A stretch of 64,000 bases of DNA, taken from Takakia lepidozioides (Eukaryota > Streptophyta > Takakiopsida > Takakiales > Takakiaceae). The notes under the pieces are model-generated. The model made no database searches, was not told where the DNA came from, and saw only the letters and a program-made list of their open reading frames with translations. Positions within the stretch are counted from its first letter, which is position 1. Each line of letters starts with the position of its first letter. Both the position numbers and the translations under genes were made by a program. Below, piece after piece: positions 22,044 through 33,639 of the stretch. The DNA is taken from the NCBI GenBank assembly GCA_030704615.1, contig CM060733.1, positions 70,742,001-70,806,000 of the forward strand. Direction: 5' to 3'.

Positions 22044-22600
22044 TCGTTCCCTCACAGTCGTTCCCTGTCAATGATAATTGTTCCCCATGTACTGTAACAG
22101 GCTGTGTCAAGCTGTGCCGAGCTGTGACTGGCTGTGCGAAGCTGTGTCAGGCTGTGTGAAGCTGTGTGAAGCTGTGACTGGCTGTGAAGCCTGTGTCGGG
22201 CTGTGTCAAGCTGTGTCGGGCTGTGATAGACTGTGACGGGCTGTGTGAAGCTCTGTCGGGCTGTGTAACCCCCCTAAAGCCTGCTCCTGCCACCCCTAAG
22301 GCTCCTGTTGGTCTCAGTTTGCGCAAAAATTAAGGGTACCCCACAGAACCCATAAAAGCGTCTAAGTCCCAAGCAGCCCTCTAACATTACCCCTCCCCCT
22401 CTCAAAAAGCCGTGTCCTCACGGTTTACTGTTTGGGATTAGCAAACCTTTGTGAGCGAGCACCCTTCTGACGGTGAGAGTCTTGTGAAGAACTCCGTGTG
22501 CGAGCTCGAGTCGTGTCACTGGCTGATGGAGATGATTGAGCACTACCTGCAAATGTCTGACCCTCCTTTGGCTGATAACGAGGTAACCTCTCAGGCATAG
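22044..22600. mobile_element. Foreign insert in element B RNase H
   Basis: Reading element B against element A, the RNase H sequence runs to GGTCCATTCGAGATC on the 22,601 side and resumes with the CCGGATGCGTC codons at about 22,043, so ~557 bp are inserted. The insert contains a CTGTG-rich minisatellite and a pyrimidine-rich stretch ending CTCAAAAAGCCGTGTCCTCA. It lacks an identified ORF. No clean target duplication is visible, so its origin is unclear. Confidence 0.6.
22091..22268. repeat. Minisatellite, ~10-bp unit GCTGTGTCAG/A
   Basis: About 17 tandem, imperfect decamers such as GGCTGTGTCA, AGCTGTGTGA, AGCTGTGACT and GGCTGTGTCG within the insert in element B. This is a simple tandem array with no coding role visible. 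Confidence 0.85.
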
Positions 22601-24237
22601 GATCTCGAATGGACGGTCAAACTCCGGGATCTTCAAGACCGGAGCTTCCGCCATCCTGCTGCTTCAACTAGGCAAAAGCTTGGCCACAAAAGGTGTTCCA
22701 TACCCATACCTTGGACTCACACAGAAGGTCTGACAGCGGCCCCGTGATCTTGGCAAAATTTCTCACATACTTTCGGTAATTGGAGGCGAGTCCTAGGAAG
22801 GATCGCACTCCCGGGACCGAAGTCAGAGGTTCCCAGTCCAAGATCGCCCTCACTTTTCTGTCATCCATTTTGATCCCATCCTATGTAATCACATGCCCTA
22901 AGAACTCGACTTTTGTGACCCCAAATTCGCACTTTGAAGCTTTAGCATACAGCTTCCCTTCCCGCAGTTTCTGGAACACCCTTTTGAGGTGCTCCAGGTG
23001 CTCTTCCTTTGTTTTTGAGTACACCAAGATGTTGTCGATGTACACGATCACAAAGTCATCCAACCACTCCTGAAAGAGGCAGTTCATCAGGGTGCTAAAG
23101 GTTGCTGGCGCGTTGGTGAGCCCAAAAAGCATCACCAAAAATTCGTATGAGCCATACATTGTCCTGCAAGCTGTCTTTTCTTCATCTCCTTCCGCTATCC
23201 GGATCTGGTGGTAACCCGAGCGTAAATCGATCCGGCTGAAATACTTTGCTCCTGCCAACCGATCGAAGAGGTCGTCGATCCTTGGCAAAGGATACCGGTT
23301 TTTTATAGTCACCTTATTCAGAGCCCTGTAATCGACATACATCCACAACGTCCCATCCTTCTTATCTGCGAATAGTACCGGAGCTCCGTAAGGTGACTTA
23401 CTCGGCCGGATGTATTAGATCCTTGAGCTGGGCCTTCAACTCGACCAACTCTCTGTGGCTCAGCCGGTAGGGCGCCTTGGTAGGCGGCTCCGATCCCGAC
23501 ATTACCTCTATCTTGTGGTCAACTCCTCTTCGCGGTGGCAAGCCGCTTGGTAAATCCTCCGGCATCACATCCTGGCATTTCTCCGGGATCCCCTTGATCC
23601 AATCTGGGCTCGGCTCCCTATTGACTTCTCCTTCCACTTGTCTCACGTAAAGCAAAAATTGGGGCTCATGTGGCTCCTCCACGGCCCACTCCTTTGCTGT
23701 CAGCACGTTTATTCGCCCTCCCACTCGGTTGGGCGTTTCCGACATCCGTAAAACCTTGCTACCATTCCCACACGGTAGCGTGACTATTCTCTTGCGGCCA
23801 TCTATGACCGCTCCGGATTTGCTCAAAAAGGTCATCCCCAAAATGAGATCCACTCCATCGACCTCGGAAATGGTGAAGTTCTCATGTCCCTCCCAACTCC
23901 CCAGCTGAAGAGGAACATAAAGGAGTGCAACGCTCTTGTGTCCACCAATAATGACACGTTAGTTTCGGCAATTATCCCGCTCACGAACATTAACTGACTC
24001 CCTTTACGCAAGGCTCCAGTCTCTTGATACAACTCTCAAGAGTAGTTGTCTACCTTGCAAGTCTTGGCGACCACCGCTCCACCAAGCGGCTGATGCAATC
24101 TTCAGACAACTCCGTGGTCGCCCGAGTCATGTTCAATTGTCGGGGTTTCGCGCACTTCTTGGCCATGTGCCCGGGCTCCCCGCAATTAAAGCACACTCCA
24201 TCGAAGGTCGCCTTCTGTCCGCTATATGTTGCCGCAC

Positions 24238-24761
24238 CTGGTAGCTTAGTGGGACTTAGTGAGGGTGGCATAGGACTCACCATGGGGCGGAGACCTTGTG
24301 GTAGGAGTCGTGGGGAGTCTTGGGACTCATCACGGTCCATTGGGGCTGTGGTGGGTGGGCCAAGACTCACCGCGACTCACCACCGGGAATGGAGGGTCTT
24401 CGTGGTGGTTCGCCATAAAAGGATGGTGTTGTTTGTGAAACCCCCGTGGACAGTCACAGAAGTATATATAGGGAGTAGTAACCCCGCAAGCCCGTTGGTG
24501 ACCAAAAACTAGTGAGTAAGCGTGCGAGCCGGAAAGCGACCAAGGTGTAGGGAGCTATTCCGGACTGCCAACAACCAAAGGGAATTTCTACTAGGCCCAA
24601 ATTGAGAGAGGGTCTTGTGGAGGAGTAAAGGGGGACCGTTATGTCCCGGTGAGCAGCCGAAGCTTCGAGTTGGCCAGGCGGCCAATTTGGGAGTTAGGCG
24701 CGCGCATCAAAGCGAGTAACTATGACTTGAAGGGGAGCTTACCGAAGTGAGGTGTGCGACA
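24238..24761 (+). repeat. Element C 5' LTR (5'-truncated)
   Basis: 524 bp matching the right-hand part of the family LTR, beginning at GTAGCTTAGTGGGACTTAG and ending GTGTGCGACA. The TATATATA promoter motif is retained near 24,464. The missing left third was lost at the junction with element B. Confidence 0.9.
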
Positions 24762-24763
24762 CT

Positions 24764-24775
24764 TGGTATCAGAGC
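24764..24775 (+). other. Element C primer-binding site
   Basis: TGGTATCAGAGC, two bases after the LTR, identical to that of element A and complementary to the initiator tRNA-Met 3' end. Confidence 0.9.
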
Positions 24776-24816
24776 TCAGAGTTCAGTACGCGATCGTCGT
24801 TGAGATCGGCCTCATC

Positions 24817-26387
24817 ATGGGGTCGGGCAAGCCAAAGCGAAAACGGAACGGCCCGAAAGATGATGATCCTGGTGGGCCCGGTGGAGGCGACGTGTCACCG
24901 AAGAGGCAATTTGAGGAGGCGATTCATGCTTTTGAAAGCGAGGACGCTCAAGAATGGGAGGAATCTGGGCCCAAGGACTTCCCGGAGGCTCCGGCGGACC
25001 AACAGATGCCTCCCATCCAGCAGCCTTTTGGGAAGGGTTGTTGGCGCAGTTTGGCGGGACGTTGAAAGACGTGTTGAGGGCGGCTAATGCCACTTCCACT
25101 AAGGCAAAGTTTAAGGTAAAGCCTAAGGAACCCAGCACCTTCGAGGGCGTCCGAAATCAGAAGGCACTCAACACCTGGCTCTTGGAGCTGGAGCAATACT
25201 TTCGGGCGGCCAAGTTGAGTGACGAGGATCGGGTGGAAGTGGCTCCCACCTATTTGAAGGGCTATGCTCAACAATGGTGGCAGAAACGCCTTCATGACCA
25301 AAGTCCAAACCCAGAAACCTTGAGTTGGAGTGGGTTCAAGGAACTTATGAAAAGAGAGTTTGTGCCCCTCAACGCGTCCTGGCTCGCCCGGGACAAACTG
25401 AGGAATTTGAAGCAAACGGATGACATTCGGGGATATGTTCAGGCTTTCAATGTGTTGTTGCTCAAAGTCGCGGATATGGCGGAACCAGAAATGGTCTTCA
25501 ACTTTGTGGCGGGACTGGCCCCGTGGGCCAGACGGAAGTTGGAGGAAAAGCCACCTAAGACTTTGAACAAGGCAATTGAAAGGGCTGAATGTTTCTCGGA
25601 TGTCCCTAGGGGCGAAAGACAAGGCTGTATGGAGCTGAACCACAAGAAGACTCGGCGGGAGGATGACTCCTTCCGACCGGAAAAGAAGTGGGATAGGCCA
25701 CGTGGCGACAATGGTACATGGAAATCGAAGGGAGGGCCTTCACACGTCAAGGCGGCACCCGGTGCTCCGAAAGGAAAATCAGGTGCGACGGCTTATAGCG
25801 GACAGAAGGCGACCTTCGATGGAGTGTGCTTTAATTGCGGGGAGCCCGGGCACATGGCTAAGAAGTGCGCAAAGCCCCGTCAATTGAACATGACTCGGGC
25901 GGCCACGGAGCTATCCGAAGATTCCATGAGCCGTTTGGTGGAAGTGGTGGTCGCCAAGACTTGCAAGGTAGGCAACTACTCTTGTGAGTTGTATCAGGAG
26001 ACTGGCCCCTTGCGTAAAGGGAGTCAGTTAATGTTCGTGAGTGGGATAATTTCCGGAACTAATGTGTCGTTGTTGGTGGACACAGGAGCGTCACACTCCT
26101 TCATGACACCGGCAGTGGCACGGAAGCTGGGGCTCCCGACAAGTGATGTGGGGGCCTCCATTGAAGTGCGTTCTGCCAAAGGAGAACCACAATTGGCGAC
26201 GAGGTTGGCGTTCGATGTTCCTCTTCAGCTCGGGAATTGGGAGGGACGTGAGAACTTCACCATTTGCGAGATCGATGGAGTGGATCTCATTTTGGGGATG
26301 ACCTTTTTGAGAAAATCCGGAGCGGTCATAGATGGCCGCAAGAGAATAGTCACGCTACCGTGTGGGAATGGTGACGAAGTTCTATGA
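24817..26387 (+). pseudogene. gag: Element C gag-protease
   Basis: The ATG at 24,817 opens a hydrophilic N-terminus (MGSGKPKRKRNGPKDDD...) that changes frame near 25,018, at the same place as in element A. The capsid, CCHC knuckle (CFNCGEPGHMAKKC, about 25,831-25,872) and protease (LLVDTGASHSF near 26,075) then read continuously to a TGA at 26,385. The shared frame change may be ancestral or even a programmed shift. The fusion shows that gag and protease belong to one polyprotein. Confidence 0.85.
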
Positions 26388-27270
26388 GTGTCGGAAATGC
26401 CCAACCCAGTGGGAGGGCGAATAAACCTGCTATCAGCAAAGGAGTGGGCCGTGGAGGAGCCACACGAGCCCCATTTTTTGCTTTACGTAAGACAAGTGGA
26501 GGGAGAAGGCGATAGGGAGCCGAGCCCAGATTGGATCAAGGGGATCTTGGAGAAATACTAGGATGTGATGCCTGAGGATTTACTGAGCGGCTTGCCACCG
26601 CGAAGAGGAGTTGACCACAAGATTGAGGTGATACCGGGATCGGAGCCGCCTGCCAAGGCGCCCTACCGGTTGAGCCACAGAGAGTTGGTCGAGCTGAAGG
26701 CTCAGCTCAAGGATCTATGTCAAAGGGGTATATCCGGCCGAGTAAGTCACCCTATGGAGCCCCGGTGCTATTCGCAGACAAGAAGGATGGGACGTTGCGG
26801 ATGTGTGTCAATTATAGGACTCTGAATAAGGTGACTATCAAAAACCGATACCCTTTGCCAAGGATCAACGACCTCTTCGATCGATTGGCAGGAGCAAAGT
26901 ATTTCAGCCGGATCGAATTGCGCTCCGGCTACCATCAAATCCGAGTGGCGGAAGGAGATGAGGAGAAGACCGCGTGCAGGACAAGATATGGTTCATATGA
27001 GTTCTTGGTGATGCTTTTGGGCTCACCAATGCACCCGCGACCTTTAGCACGCTAATGAACAGCCTTTTTCAGGAGTGGTTGGATGACTTTGTGATCATGT
27101 ACATCGACAACATCTTGGTGTACTCGAAAACAAAGGAAGAGCACCTGGAGCACCTCAAAAGGGTGTTCCAGAAATTGCGGGAAGGGAAGCTGTATGCCAA
27201 AGCTTCAAAGTGCGAATTCGGGGTCACAAAAGTGGAGTTCCTCGGGCATGTGATTACACAGGATGGGATC
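26388..27270 (+). pseudogene. Element C reverse transcriptase (catalytic residues lost)
   Basis: It continues from protease after a TGA and a TAG (near 26,560), with frame changes near 26,718 and 27,020. Motifs [30 protein letters not shown] and [11 protein letters not shown] are readable. Compared with element A, the first catalytic Asp is Glu (RIEL for RIDL) and the active-site pair YIDD is YIDN, so the enzyme should be inactive even without the frameshifts. Confidence 0.87.
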
Positions 27271-28326
27271 AAAATGGATGATAGAAAGGTGAGGGTGATC
27301 TTGGACTGGGAGCCTCCGACTTCGGTCCTGGGAGTGCGATCCTTCCTAGGACTTGCCTCCTATTACCGAAAGTATGTGAGAAATTTCGCCAAGATCGCGG
27401 GGCCGCTGTCAGACCTTTTGTGTAAGTCCAAGGTATGGGTATGGAACACCTTTTGTGACCAAGCTTTTGCCAAGTTCAAGCAGCAGATGGCAGAAGCTCC
27501 AGTCCTGAAAATCCCGGAGTTCGACCGTCTATTTGAGATTCATACGGATGCGTCGGACTTCGCGATTGGGGGTGTACTCATGCAGGATGGACGTCCAGTG
27601 GCTTACGAAAGTAAGAAACTGAATGAAGTGGAGCGACGGTGGCCTACGCACGAGAAAGAAATGAAGGCGGTGGTGCATTGCCTTGAGCTTTGGCGCCACT
27701 ATGTTGGTTCCAACCCGGACAAGGTGTTCACGGACAATGTCACAGTGAAGTATTTTGCCACACAACCTAAGTTGTCCCCAAAACAACTTAGGTGGCAAGA
27801 CACTTTGGCAGTGGTCGACGTGGACAAACCGGGACGGGACAATGTGGTGGCCGATGCTTTAAGTAGAAAGCAGCAACTCATGTTGGAGTACAGGGGCGAG
27901 ACGGCGCTCCAAAGGAAGATCCGGAAGGCTTACCGAAAAGATGAGATGGCAAAGTCCGTGATGCGGGACTTGAGGATGGGGGTTAAATCGCAGTTCCACT
28001 TGCACAATGGACTGCTCCGGTACAAGCAAAAGCGCCTCTACGTGCTGAAGGGAGGGATCAGAGATAGTCTCTTGAGAGAATGCCACGATGGCCCGCTTAC
28101 GGGCCACGGCGGAGCCAAGCCCACCGCAGCACTCTCGAAGAAAGAGTATTTCTGGCCCAAACTGAGGGAGGAGGCCGAGGAGTATGTCAAGACATGCACC
28201 ACATGCCAACAAAACCGAAGCAAAGACAAAAAGCAAGCGGGGCTGTTACAACCCTTGCCGATTCCAGAGGGGTCTTGGGAAAGTGTCTCGATGGATTTCA
28301 TGACTGCTATGCCACTGTCAAAATGA
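27055..28326 (+). pseudogene. Element C RNase H and integrase N-terminal half
   Basis: A 423-codon open stretch: end of reverse transcriptase, RNase H (IHTDASDFAIGGVL, THEKEMKAVV and VFTDNVTVKYF, with the D-E-D set present), then the integrase zinc-binding domain (GHGGAKPT, CTTCQQNRS) and the start of the core (VSMDFMTAMPLSK). It ends at TGA 28,324-28,326, where element A reads a glycine codon. Confidence 0.87.
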
Positions 28327-29357
28327 TTCGATGCATTCATGGTGGTGGTGGATAGGTTCAGTAAAATGGGCCATTTCATTCCCACCAAAGAGACGGCAAC
28401 GACGCAGGAGACGGGGCGACTTTACTTCGCCCACGTCTTCAAGCATCATGGACTCCCGAAGGATATTGTCTCGGACCACGATCCAAAGTTTACAAGTGAA
28501 TTTTGGAGGGCACTTTGGAGGAAAATGGGGACGAGGCTCAAGATGAGCACCGCCTTCTGACCTACGACGGACAACCAAACCGAAAGAGTGAATTCCGTGG
28601 TGAAGCAGATCTTACGGAATTATGTGTCGGCAGACCAATCAGACTGGGTGGAGCACTTGGATGCGACAGAGTTCTGTTACAATAACACAAAACACTCCGT
28701 AACGGGAGTTTCCCCTTTTGTATTGGTCTATGGAAAAGCACCTCTGGTGCCGACAAGTTGGGCCGCCCAGGACGTTGAGGAACCGGCAGCAGCGGCGGTG
28801 CTGGAAGAACGCGAGCGTTTGTTAGAGCTCGCAAAGTACAACATTGCCAAAGGTAGGAAACGGTATGAACGACAGGCGAATCGGAAGCGGAGGGAAGTTA
28901 AGTTTGAGGCAGGCACGGAGGTCTGGTTGAACATCAAGAATTTTCGACTACCTCCGGAAGTGAGTCCAAAGTTCGTATCTCCGTATGCGGGGCTCTTTCG
29001 CATCCGGAAGGTTATGAATGAGGATGTGTATGAATTGGAGCTGTCGGCAAACAGCAAGGTGTATCCGGTATTCCATGTCTCCCTTTTGAAGCCTTACTTC
29101 AAAGATGAAGCGCGTCCGAATCGGCATCAAGTGTTGGTCCGCCACCTGTGCTGTTGGATCATGAAAATGAACCTGAGTACGAGGTGGAGGCAGTGCTTAA
29201 GTCGAGGAGGTTCAAGAATCGAGAAACGGAGTATCTCATGAAATGAAGGGCTATCATCAAGTGGAGGCAACTTGGGTGCGTGCCTCAGAAATGAGAAACA
29301 CATCCGAGGCGGTTGCAGCTTTCAAAGGGCAACCTCAAAAGCGGAAGAAGCGTTGAT
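28327..29357 (+). pseudogene. Element C integrase core end and decayed chromodomain
   Basis: Integrase continues (DRFSKMGHFIP, then KDIVSDHDPKF with the second catalytic Asp region) to a TGA near 28,558. It resumes with NSVVKQILRNYV and FCYNNTKHSVTGVSPF up to about 29,110. The chromodomain is present as sequence (KSRRFKNRETEYLMK) but is split by a frame change near 29,140 and a stop near 29,243. The DNA matches the intact chromodomain of element A. Confidence 0.82.
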
Positions 29358-30261
29358 GGGGACATCAACCTTGGATCGTGGGGGAGGAAATGCATGCTTA
29401 GCCCGGCTTAGCTAGCTCAGGAGTCTAATTGCAAAAACTTGTGTTGTACAAATTTTGTTTATAAATGAAATGGTTTCCAAATGTTGTGCTTCTTATTTTG
29501 TTTGGAATGGTGATGTATGGTATGGTTGGCTAGTGTGTAGAATGCATGCTAGCTTACAAAAGTAGGAGAGGTAAATTGGATTAATCGTGTGTTTGCGCAG
29601 AGCCGAAATCGGGTGACTCCCATCCAAGGAGCAAAGAAACTTGTGCCTTCTTTGGGAATTCACGTGCTAGTGTGCACCTGGCGCGTGCGCGTACTATAAT
29701 TGCGCTACCGAGGGGGTTGTCTTGTAGTGCGGATTAACGCGGAAGCTACATGCTTCTGTTCACGTACTATAATCGTGTAACCTCGGGACGAAGTCATAGT
29801 GCGGCTTCGGCGTGTTCCCGTACCTCAGGCCAACATTCCAAGGCGGACCCAATTGTAGTGATTGGGGCGCGCGGTTGATTCAAGGTTATCTTCCTAGTCA
29901 AAAAATGTTCAAGGTGAACCCTTGCTCAAGGTGATGCCCAAAGCAGCAGCATGAGCGATCGCAAAAAATGTTGTTGCAATAAGGCAATTTGATCCTCGGG
30001 GAGGATCATTCCTTGGCCTTGAAGTAGGCCAAGAAGAGTGCACTTGGTGGAGCTTGAGAGGCTCTACCCTTGGCCGGGACTTGGAGGAAGTCGGCCGAAC
30101 TAGCTAGTGGAGAGTTGAGTCAAGTGGGGGTTTGGTTCTTTGCCATGGGACGCCACGGTACGGAAAAAAACTCCTTGATGTGGGACGCCACAACTTGGAT
30201 GTTTGTTTCTACAAAATGGACAAGTCGATGAGGACATCGACTCCCTGTTGGTAGGGGTGTG
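29358..30261 (+). other. Element C 3' non-coding region
   Basis: Homologous to 5781-6631 of element A, with no coding potential. It ends GTTGGTAGGGGTGTG before the 3' LTR as in element A, which supports that stretch as a conserved plus-strand priming site. Confidence 0.65.
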
Positions 30262-30987
30262 TGTCGCGGCCCTTCACCTTAAGGACAGGGGGTCGGGACA
30301 CAAGAGGGGCTGCCCCTGTGGTGGGGGCAGTGGCAACAATAGATACGGGGGCTGAAGCACCCTTGAGTGCCCAAGGCACTCGAGGAGGCGGAGGCGCTCA
30401 CTAGGTGGAACCCCGCACACCGGGTCGCGGTGGGGGTGGTTCCACGAGGGGTGGTGGTGGCTTGGTGGGACTTAGTGGGGGTGGCATAGGACTCACCATA
30501 GGGCAGAGACCTTGTGGTGGGAGTCGTGGGGAGTCTTGGGACTCATCATGGTCCATTGGGGCCGTGGTGGGTGGGCCAAGACTCATCGTGACTCACCACC
30601 GGGAATGGAGGGTCTTCGTGGTGGTTCGCCATAAAAGGATGGTATTGTTTGTGAAACCCCCACGGACAGTCACAAAAGTATATATAGGGAGTAGTAACCC
30701 CGAGAACGGTGCAAGCCCATTGGTGACCAAAAAACTAGTGAGTAAGCGTGCGAGCCGGAAAGCGACCAAGGTGTGCGGAGCTATTCCGGACTGCCAACAA
30801 CCAAAGGGAATTTCCACTAGGCCCAAATTGAGAGAGGGTCTTGTGGAGGAGTAAAGGGGGACCGTTATGTCCCGGTGAGCAGCCGAAGCTCCGAGTTGGC
30901 TCGGCGGCCAGTTTGGGAGTTAGGCGCGCGCATCAAAGCGAGTAACTATGACTTGAAGGGGAGCTTACCGAAGTGAGGTGTGCGACA
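30262..30987 (+). repeat. Element C 3' LTR
   Basis: Complete 726-bp LTR (TGTCGCGG...GTGCGACA). It differs clearly from the LTRs of element A, marking a distinct and older subfamily copy. It is immediately followed by an inverted LTR. Confidence 0.9.
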
Positions 30988-31642
30988 CAAACTGGCCGCC
31001 GGGCCAACTCGGAGCTTCGGCTGCTCACCGGGGCATAACAATCCCCCTTTGCTCCTCCACGAGACCCTCGCACACTTTGGGCCTAGTGGAAATTCCCTTT
31101 GGTTGTTGTCAGTCCAGAACAGCTCCCCACACCTTGGTCGTTTTCCGGCTCGCACGCTTACTCACTAGTTTTTGGACACCAATGGGCTTGCACCGTTCTT
31201 GGGGTTATTACTCCCCTATACATACTTCTGTGACTGTCCGCGGGGGTTTCACAAACGACATAGTCCTTTTATAGCGAACCACCACGAAGACCCTCGATTC
31301 CCGGTGATGTGTTGCGGTGAGTCTTGTCCCACCCACCACGGCCCCAATGGACCGTGATGAGTCCCAAGACTCCCCACAACTCCCACCACAAGGTCTCAGC
31401 CCCATGGTGAGTCCTAGGCCACCCCCACTAAGACCCACTAAGCTACCACCACCCCTCGTGGAACCACCCCCACCGCAACCCGGTGTGCGGGGCTCCACCT
31501 AGTGAACGCCTCCGCCTCCTTGAGTGCCTTGGGCACTCAAGGGTGCTTCAGCCCCCATACCTATTGTTGCCATTGCCCCCACCATAGGGGCAGCCCCTCT
31601 TGTGTCTCGACCCCCTGCCCTCAAGGCAAAGGGGCCGCGACA
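30988..31642 (-). repeat. Inverted partial LTR of the same family
   Basis: On the minus strand this reads from TGTCGCGGCC (31,642) to ...GGCCAGTTTG (30,988), lacking the last ~72 bp of the LTR. It lies tail to tail with the 3' LTR of element C, so 30,262-31,642 forms a large inverted repeat whose ~650-bp arms are separated by the 72-bp unmatched LTR end. It may have been the LTR of minus-strand element B before element C intervened. That is inference. Confidence 0.88.
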
Positions 31643-33049
31643 ACAGGTATCGGCATGTTTTGACCCTGGCTCTGGAGTATTTAAGAATGAACTATAAAAT
31701 AAAAATGGGGGCCTTGTTTGACCACCCAGGGTAAATCTATCTGTTCCCTCTTGATTAGACAACCCGTCAGTCCAGTTTCAATGCTACATGAGCTGCAGCG
31801 GAAGGAGGAAAACATCGTGACACCTAGACCGGACTGTTATCCTACTTGTTTGTTTGGTTGACATCACGTCACTATCCTTGCTTTGGTATGGAAAATGCTC
31901 AAAAAAGATATCTTGACCCCTCATATGGCGCCTGCCTGCAGCACCCGCACTCCGTTATCTCGTTTGCTTGGTGCACCATGTGCACGGTTCGTTACTTAAC
32001 GCACATTCCATTTATCCTTCATGGCAGTGGCCTTCAGCTACTCTGATTACTTACACGATCTGTCCCTTAAAGCATGCTACGCAGCTTTCTATTCCTACCT
32101 TGCATCTCGATCTTGCGTTTCCAGGGCCTGCCCGGATCAGTTTTACTTGCGATCCAACTGAACTACCCTCATTCGATCTCTTTCCTGTGTATCCTTTCTC
32201 TGTCCATGACTATCTCATTACGACTGCATGGTGTCCTGGCATAATCGCCCACAATGATTGTTCTCTCAACACTTGTTGCAGTTCAAACGTTTCCCAGTTT
32301 GTTTTCTTAATCTTCTGCTTCAACAGTACATGCTCCTCTTTGTAAATACTGCTTATCTCATTTATATCACACGGCTCACTATGATGGCCGCTTAGTTTCA
32401 ACATAGTCTGTGCACTGTACACGCATCTCACTAATCGCTTTGCTAAATCCACTCAAGCTAATCTATGTTTCTTCTGCTCTGTCTCCATCGTCTCTCCGAA
32501 ACTTAAAAGTAAACTTAAACTTAAAAGTGAATCCCCCATCCTTCAATGATCTCCGTCTACTACCTTGTACCATGCAGTAGTCCATGGAATCGCTTCACTC
32601 CCCAAGTCCCTACTTTCTAATCACCGCCCCAACATCTACTAATCAGCTAAGCCTCCCCAAGTTGTGCCTGCTGACTAAGCATTAATATATGGACATGTGG
32701 CCCTGATCCACGTCTTGATAAGATCTTACGAGCCCAAAACTTAATTACACGGTTCGCTTAGTCATGCGCCTTAGTGTCACAAGACGCCGACGTTGATCAG
32801 TCTTAGATCAATGGTTTGCATGTTGCCAAACTGTCTTCATGTCCACCCTGATCCTCGTAATGAACCAAGACCTTCATCCTCTTCTTCGCTCATCCATGCC
32901 CATCCTTCTTCATTCATGTTTATTCTCTTCCACTGTTCATCCAGTCATCTCGCTTCTTCCTTTGTCATTTCCTTCTCCCGCACACCTTATGTTCTACCCG
33001 CAAAATCCAAGTGTGTTTCTCTTCACTAGTTTTCCCCTTACAGAACTCT
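31643..33049. other. Unassigned ~1.4-kb stretch
   Basis: Short open frames exist on both strands, but none resembles a known protein. Pyrimidine-rich words dominate the + strand near 32.8-33.0 kb. It lies beside a minus-strand LINE remnant and could contain that element's 3' UTR. Confidence 0.35.
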
Positions 33050-33620
33050 CGGGGTGAAAGTAGCCTGTAGCTAGAGGCTATGGTGAGTTGGCCGAGTGTT
33101 GTGATGTGTCTGAGTTTAAAGTAGGCAAGTACGGGCCTTTTTTGGCGAGGGTGATGTTCCTCAAGTTCGGAAAGAGATGGGCTGTTAAGCCATGCTTGTT
33201 CAAGGGGTGAGATGGTGTTAGGGTACCAGGCAGATTGGTTTGTATGCTGATGTTCATTTGTGTAAGATGTATAGAGTTTTAGCAGTAGGAGAGTGGTGGC
33301 AGGATTGGGGATGAAGGGTTGGTAGGGAGTAAAGGCCATTGTATCGTAGCCAGGAATTGAAGGAGACCCCTATAGATAAGTCCTAGTCGTCCAGGGTCAT
33401 TGAGAGCTTCTTGTAGTTGTGTGCCTAGGGTGCGGGTGTAGGAGGTAATTAGTGGGATAGTACCTATGCCGTAGCTATCTGTTGGAAGTTGGGTAAGGGC
33501 GTTGGGGGTGCTGGTGGGTAGATCGCAAATATGTTTAGTGAGTTGGATGAAATGTTTGTCGATTAATTTGATGTTTGGGAGGGAGAAGGGTGTTGCGTGA
33601 AAAGAGTATTGGACACTACA
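33050..33620 (-). pseudogene. LINE ORF2 C-terminal fragment
   Basis: On the minus strand it reads LPNIKLIDKHFIQLTKHICD, then LPTSTPNALTQLPTDSYGIG, then GTQLQEALNDPGRLGLIYRG. The pattern (LPxSTPxALxxLP, GxG, LNDPGRLG) is that of the region after the catalytic domain in non-LTR reverse transcriptases. A TAG and a TAA interrupt the tail. The catalytic portion is not present. It differs from the LINE at 7.4-8.5 kb. Confidence 0.55.
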
Positions 33621-33639
33621 AAAAGAGCTTCAAAAGGCA

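Larger units (their letters stand above)
21465..24237 (-). mobile_element. Element B: truncated reverse-strand gypsy copy
   Basis: Same family as element A, lacking both LTRs in place. Read on the minus strand it runs from the gag CCHC knuckle (CFNCGEPGHMAKKC at about 24,190) through protease (VDTRALHSFM, with DTGA mutated to DTRA and ~110 bp deleted behind it near 23,915), reverse transcriptase (23,560-22,880) and RNase H (split by an insertion) to the integrase zinc region ending near 21,470. The reverse transcriptase box is YIDN instead of YIDD. It stops abruptly at 24,237, where the LTR of element C begins in the opposite orientation. Confidence 0.88.
24238..30987 (+). mobile_element. Element C: gypsy chromovirus with truncated 5' LTR
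   Basis: Same family and orientation as element A. It has a 5' LTR lacking its first ~190 bp, then a primer site, a gag-protease ORF, reverse transcriptase, RNase H/integrase, a decayed chromodomain and a complete 3' LTR. The left end is a sharp junction with element B, and the right end abuts an inverted partial LTR, so the locus has been rearranged after insertion. Fewer frame changes than element A allow the longest uninterrupted polyprotein pieces (477 and 423 codons), but stops and catalytic substitutions make it inactive. Confidence 0.92.

Noticed and set aside
30593-31498. Open frames in the LTRs (GGGGSTRGGG-like peptides)
   Set aside because: They fall within the non-coding G-rich U3 of the LTR, recur in every LTR copy in either orientation and have no family resemblance.
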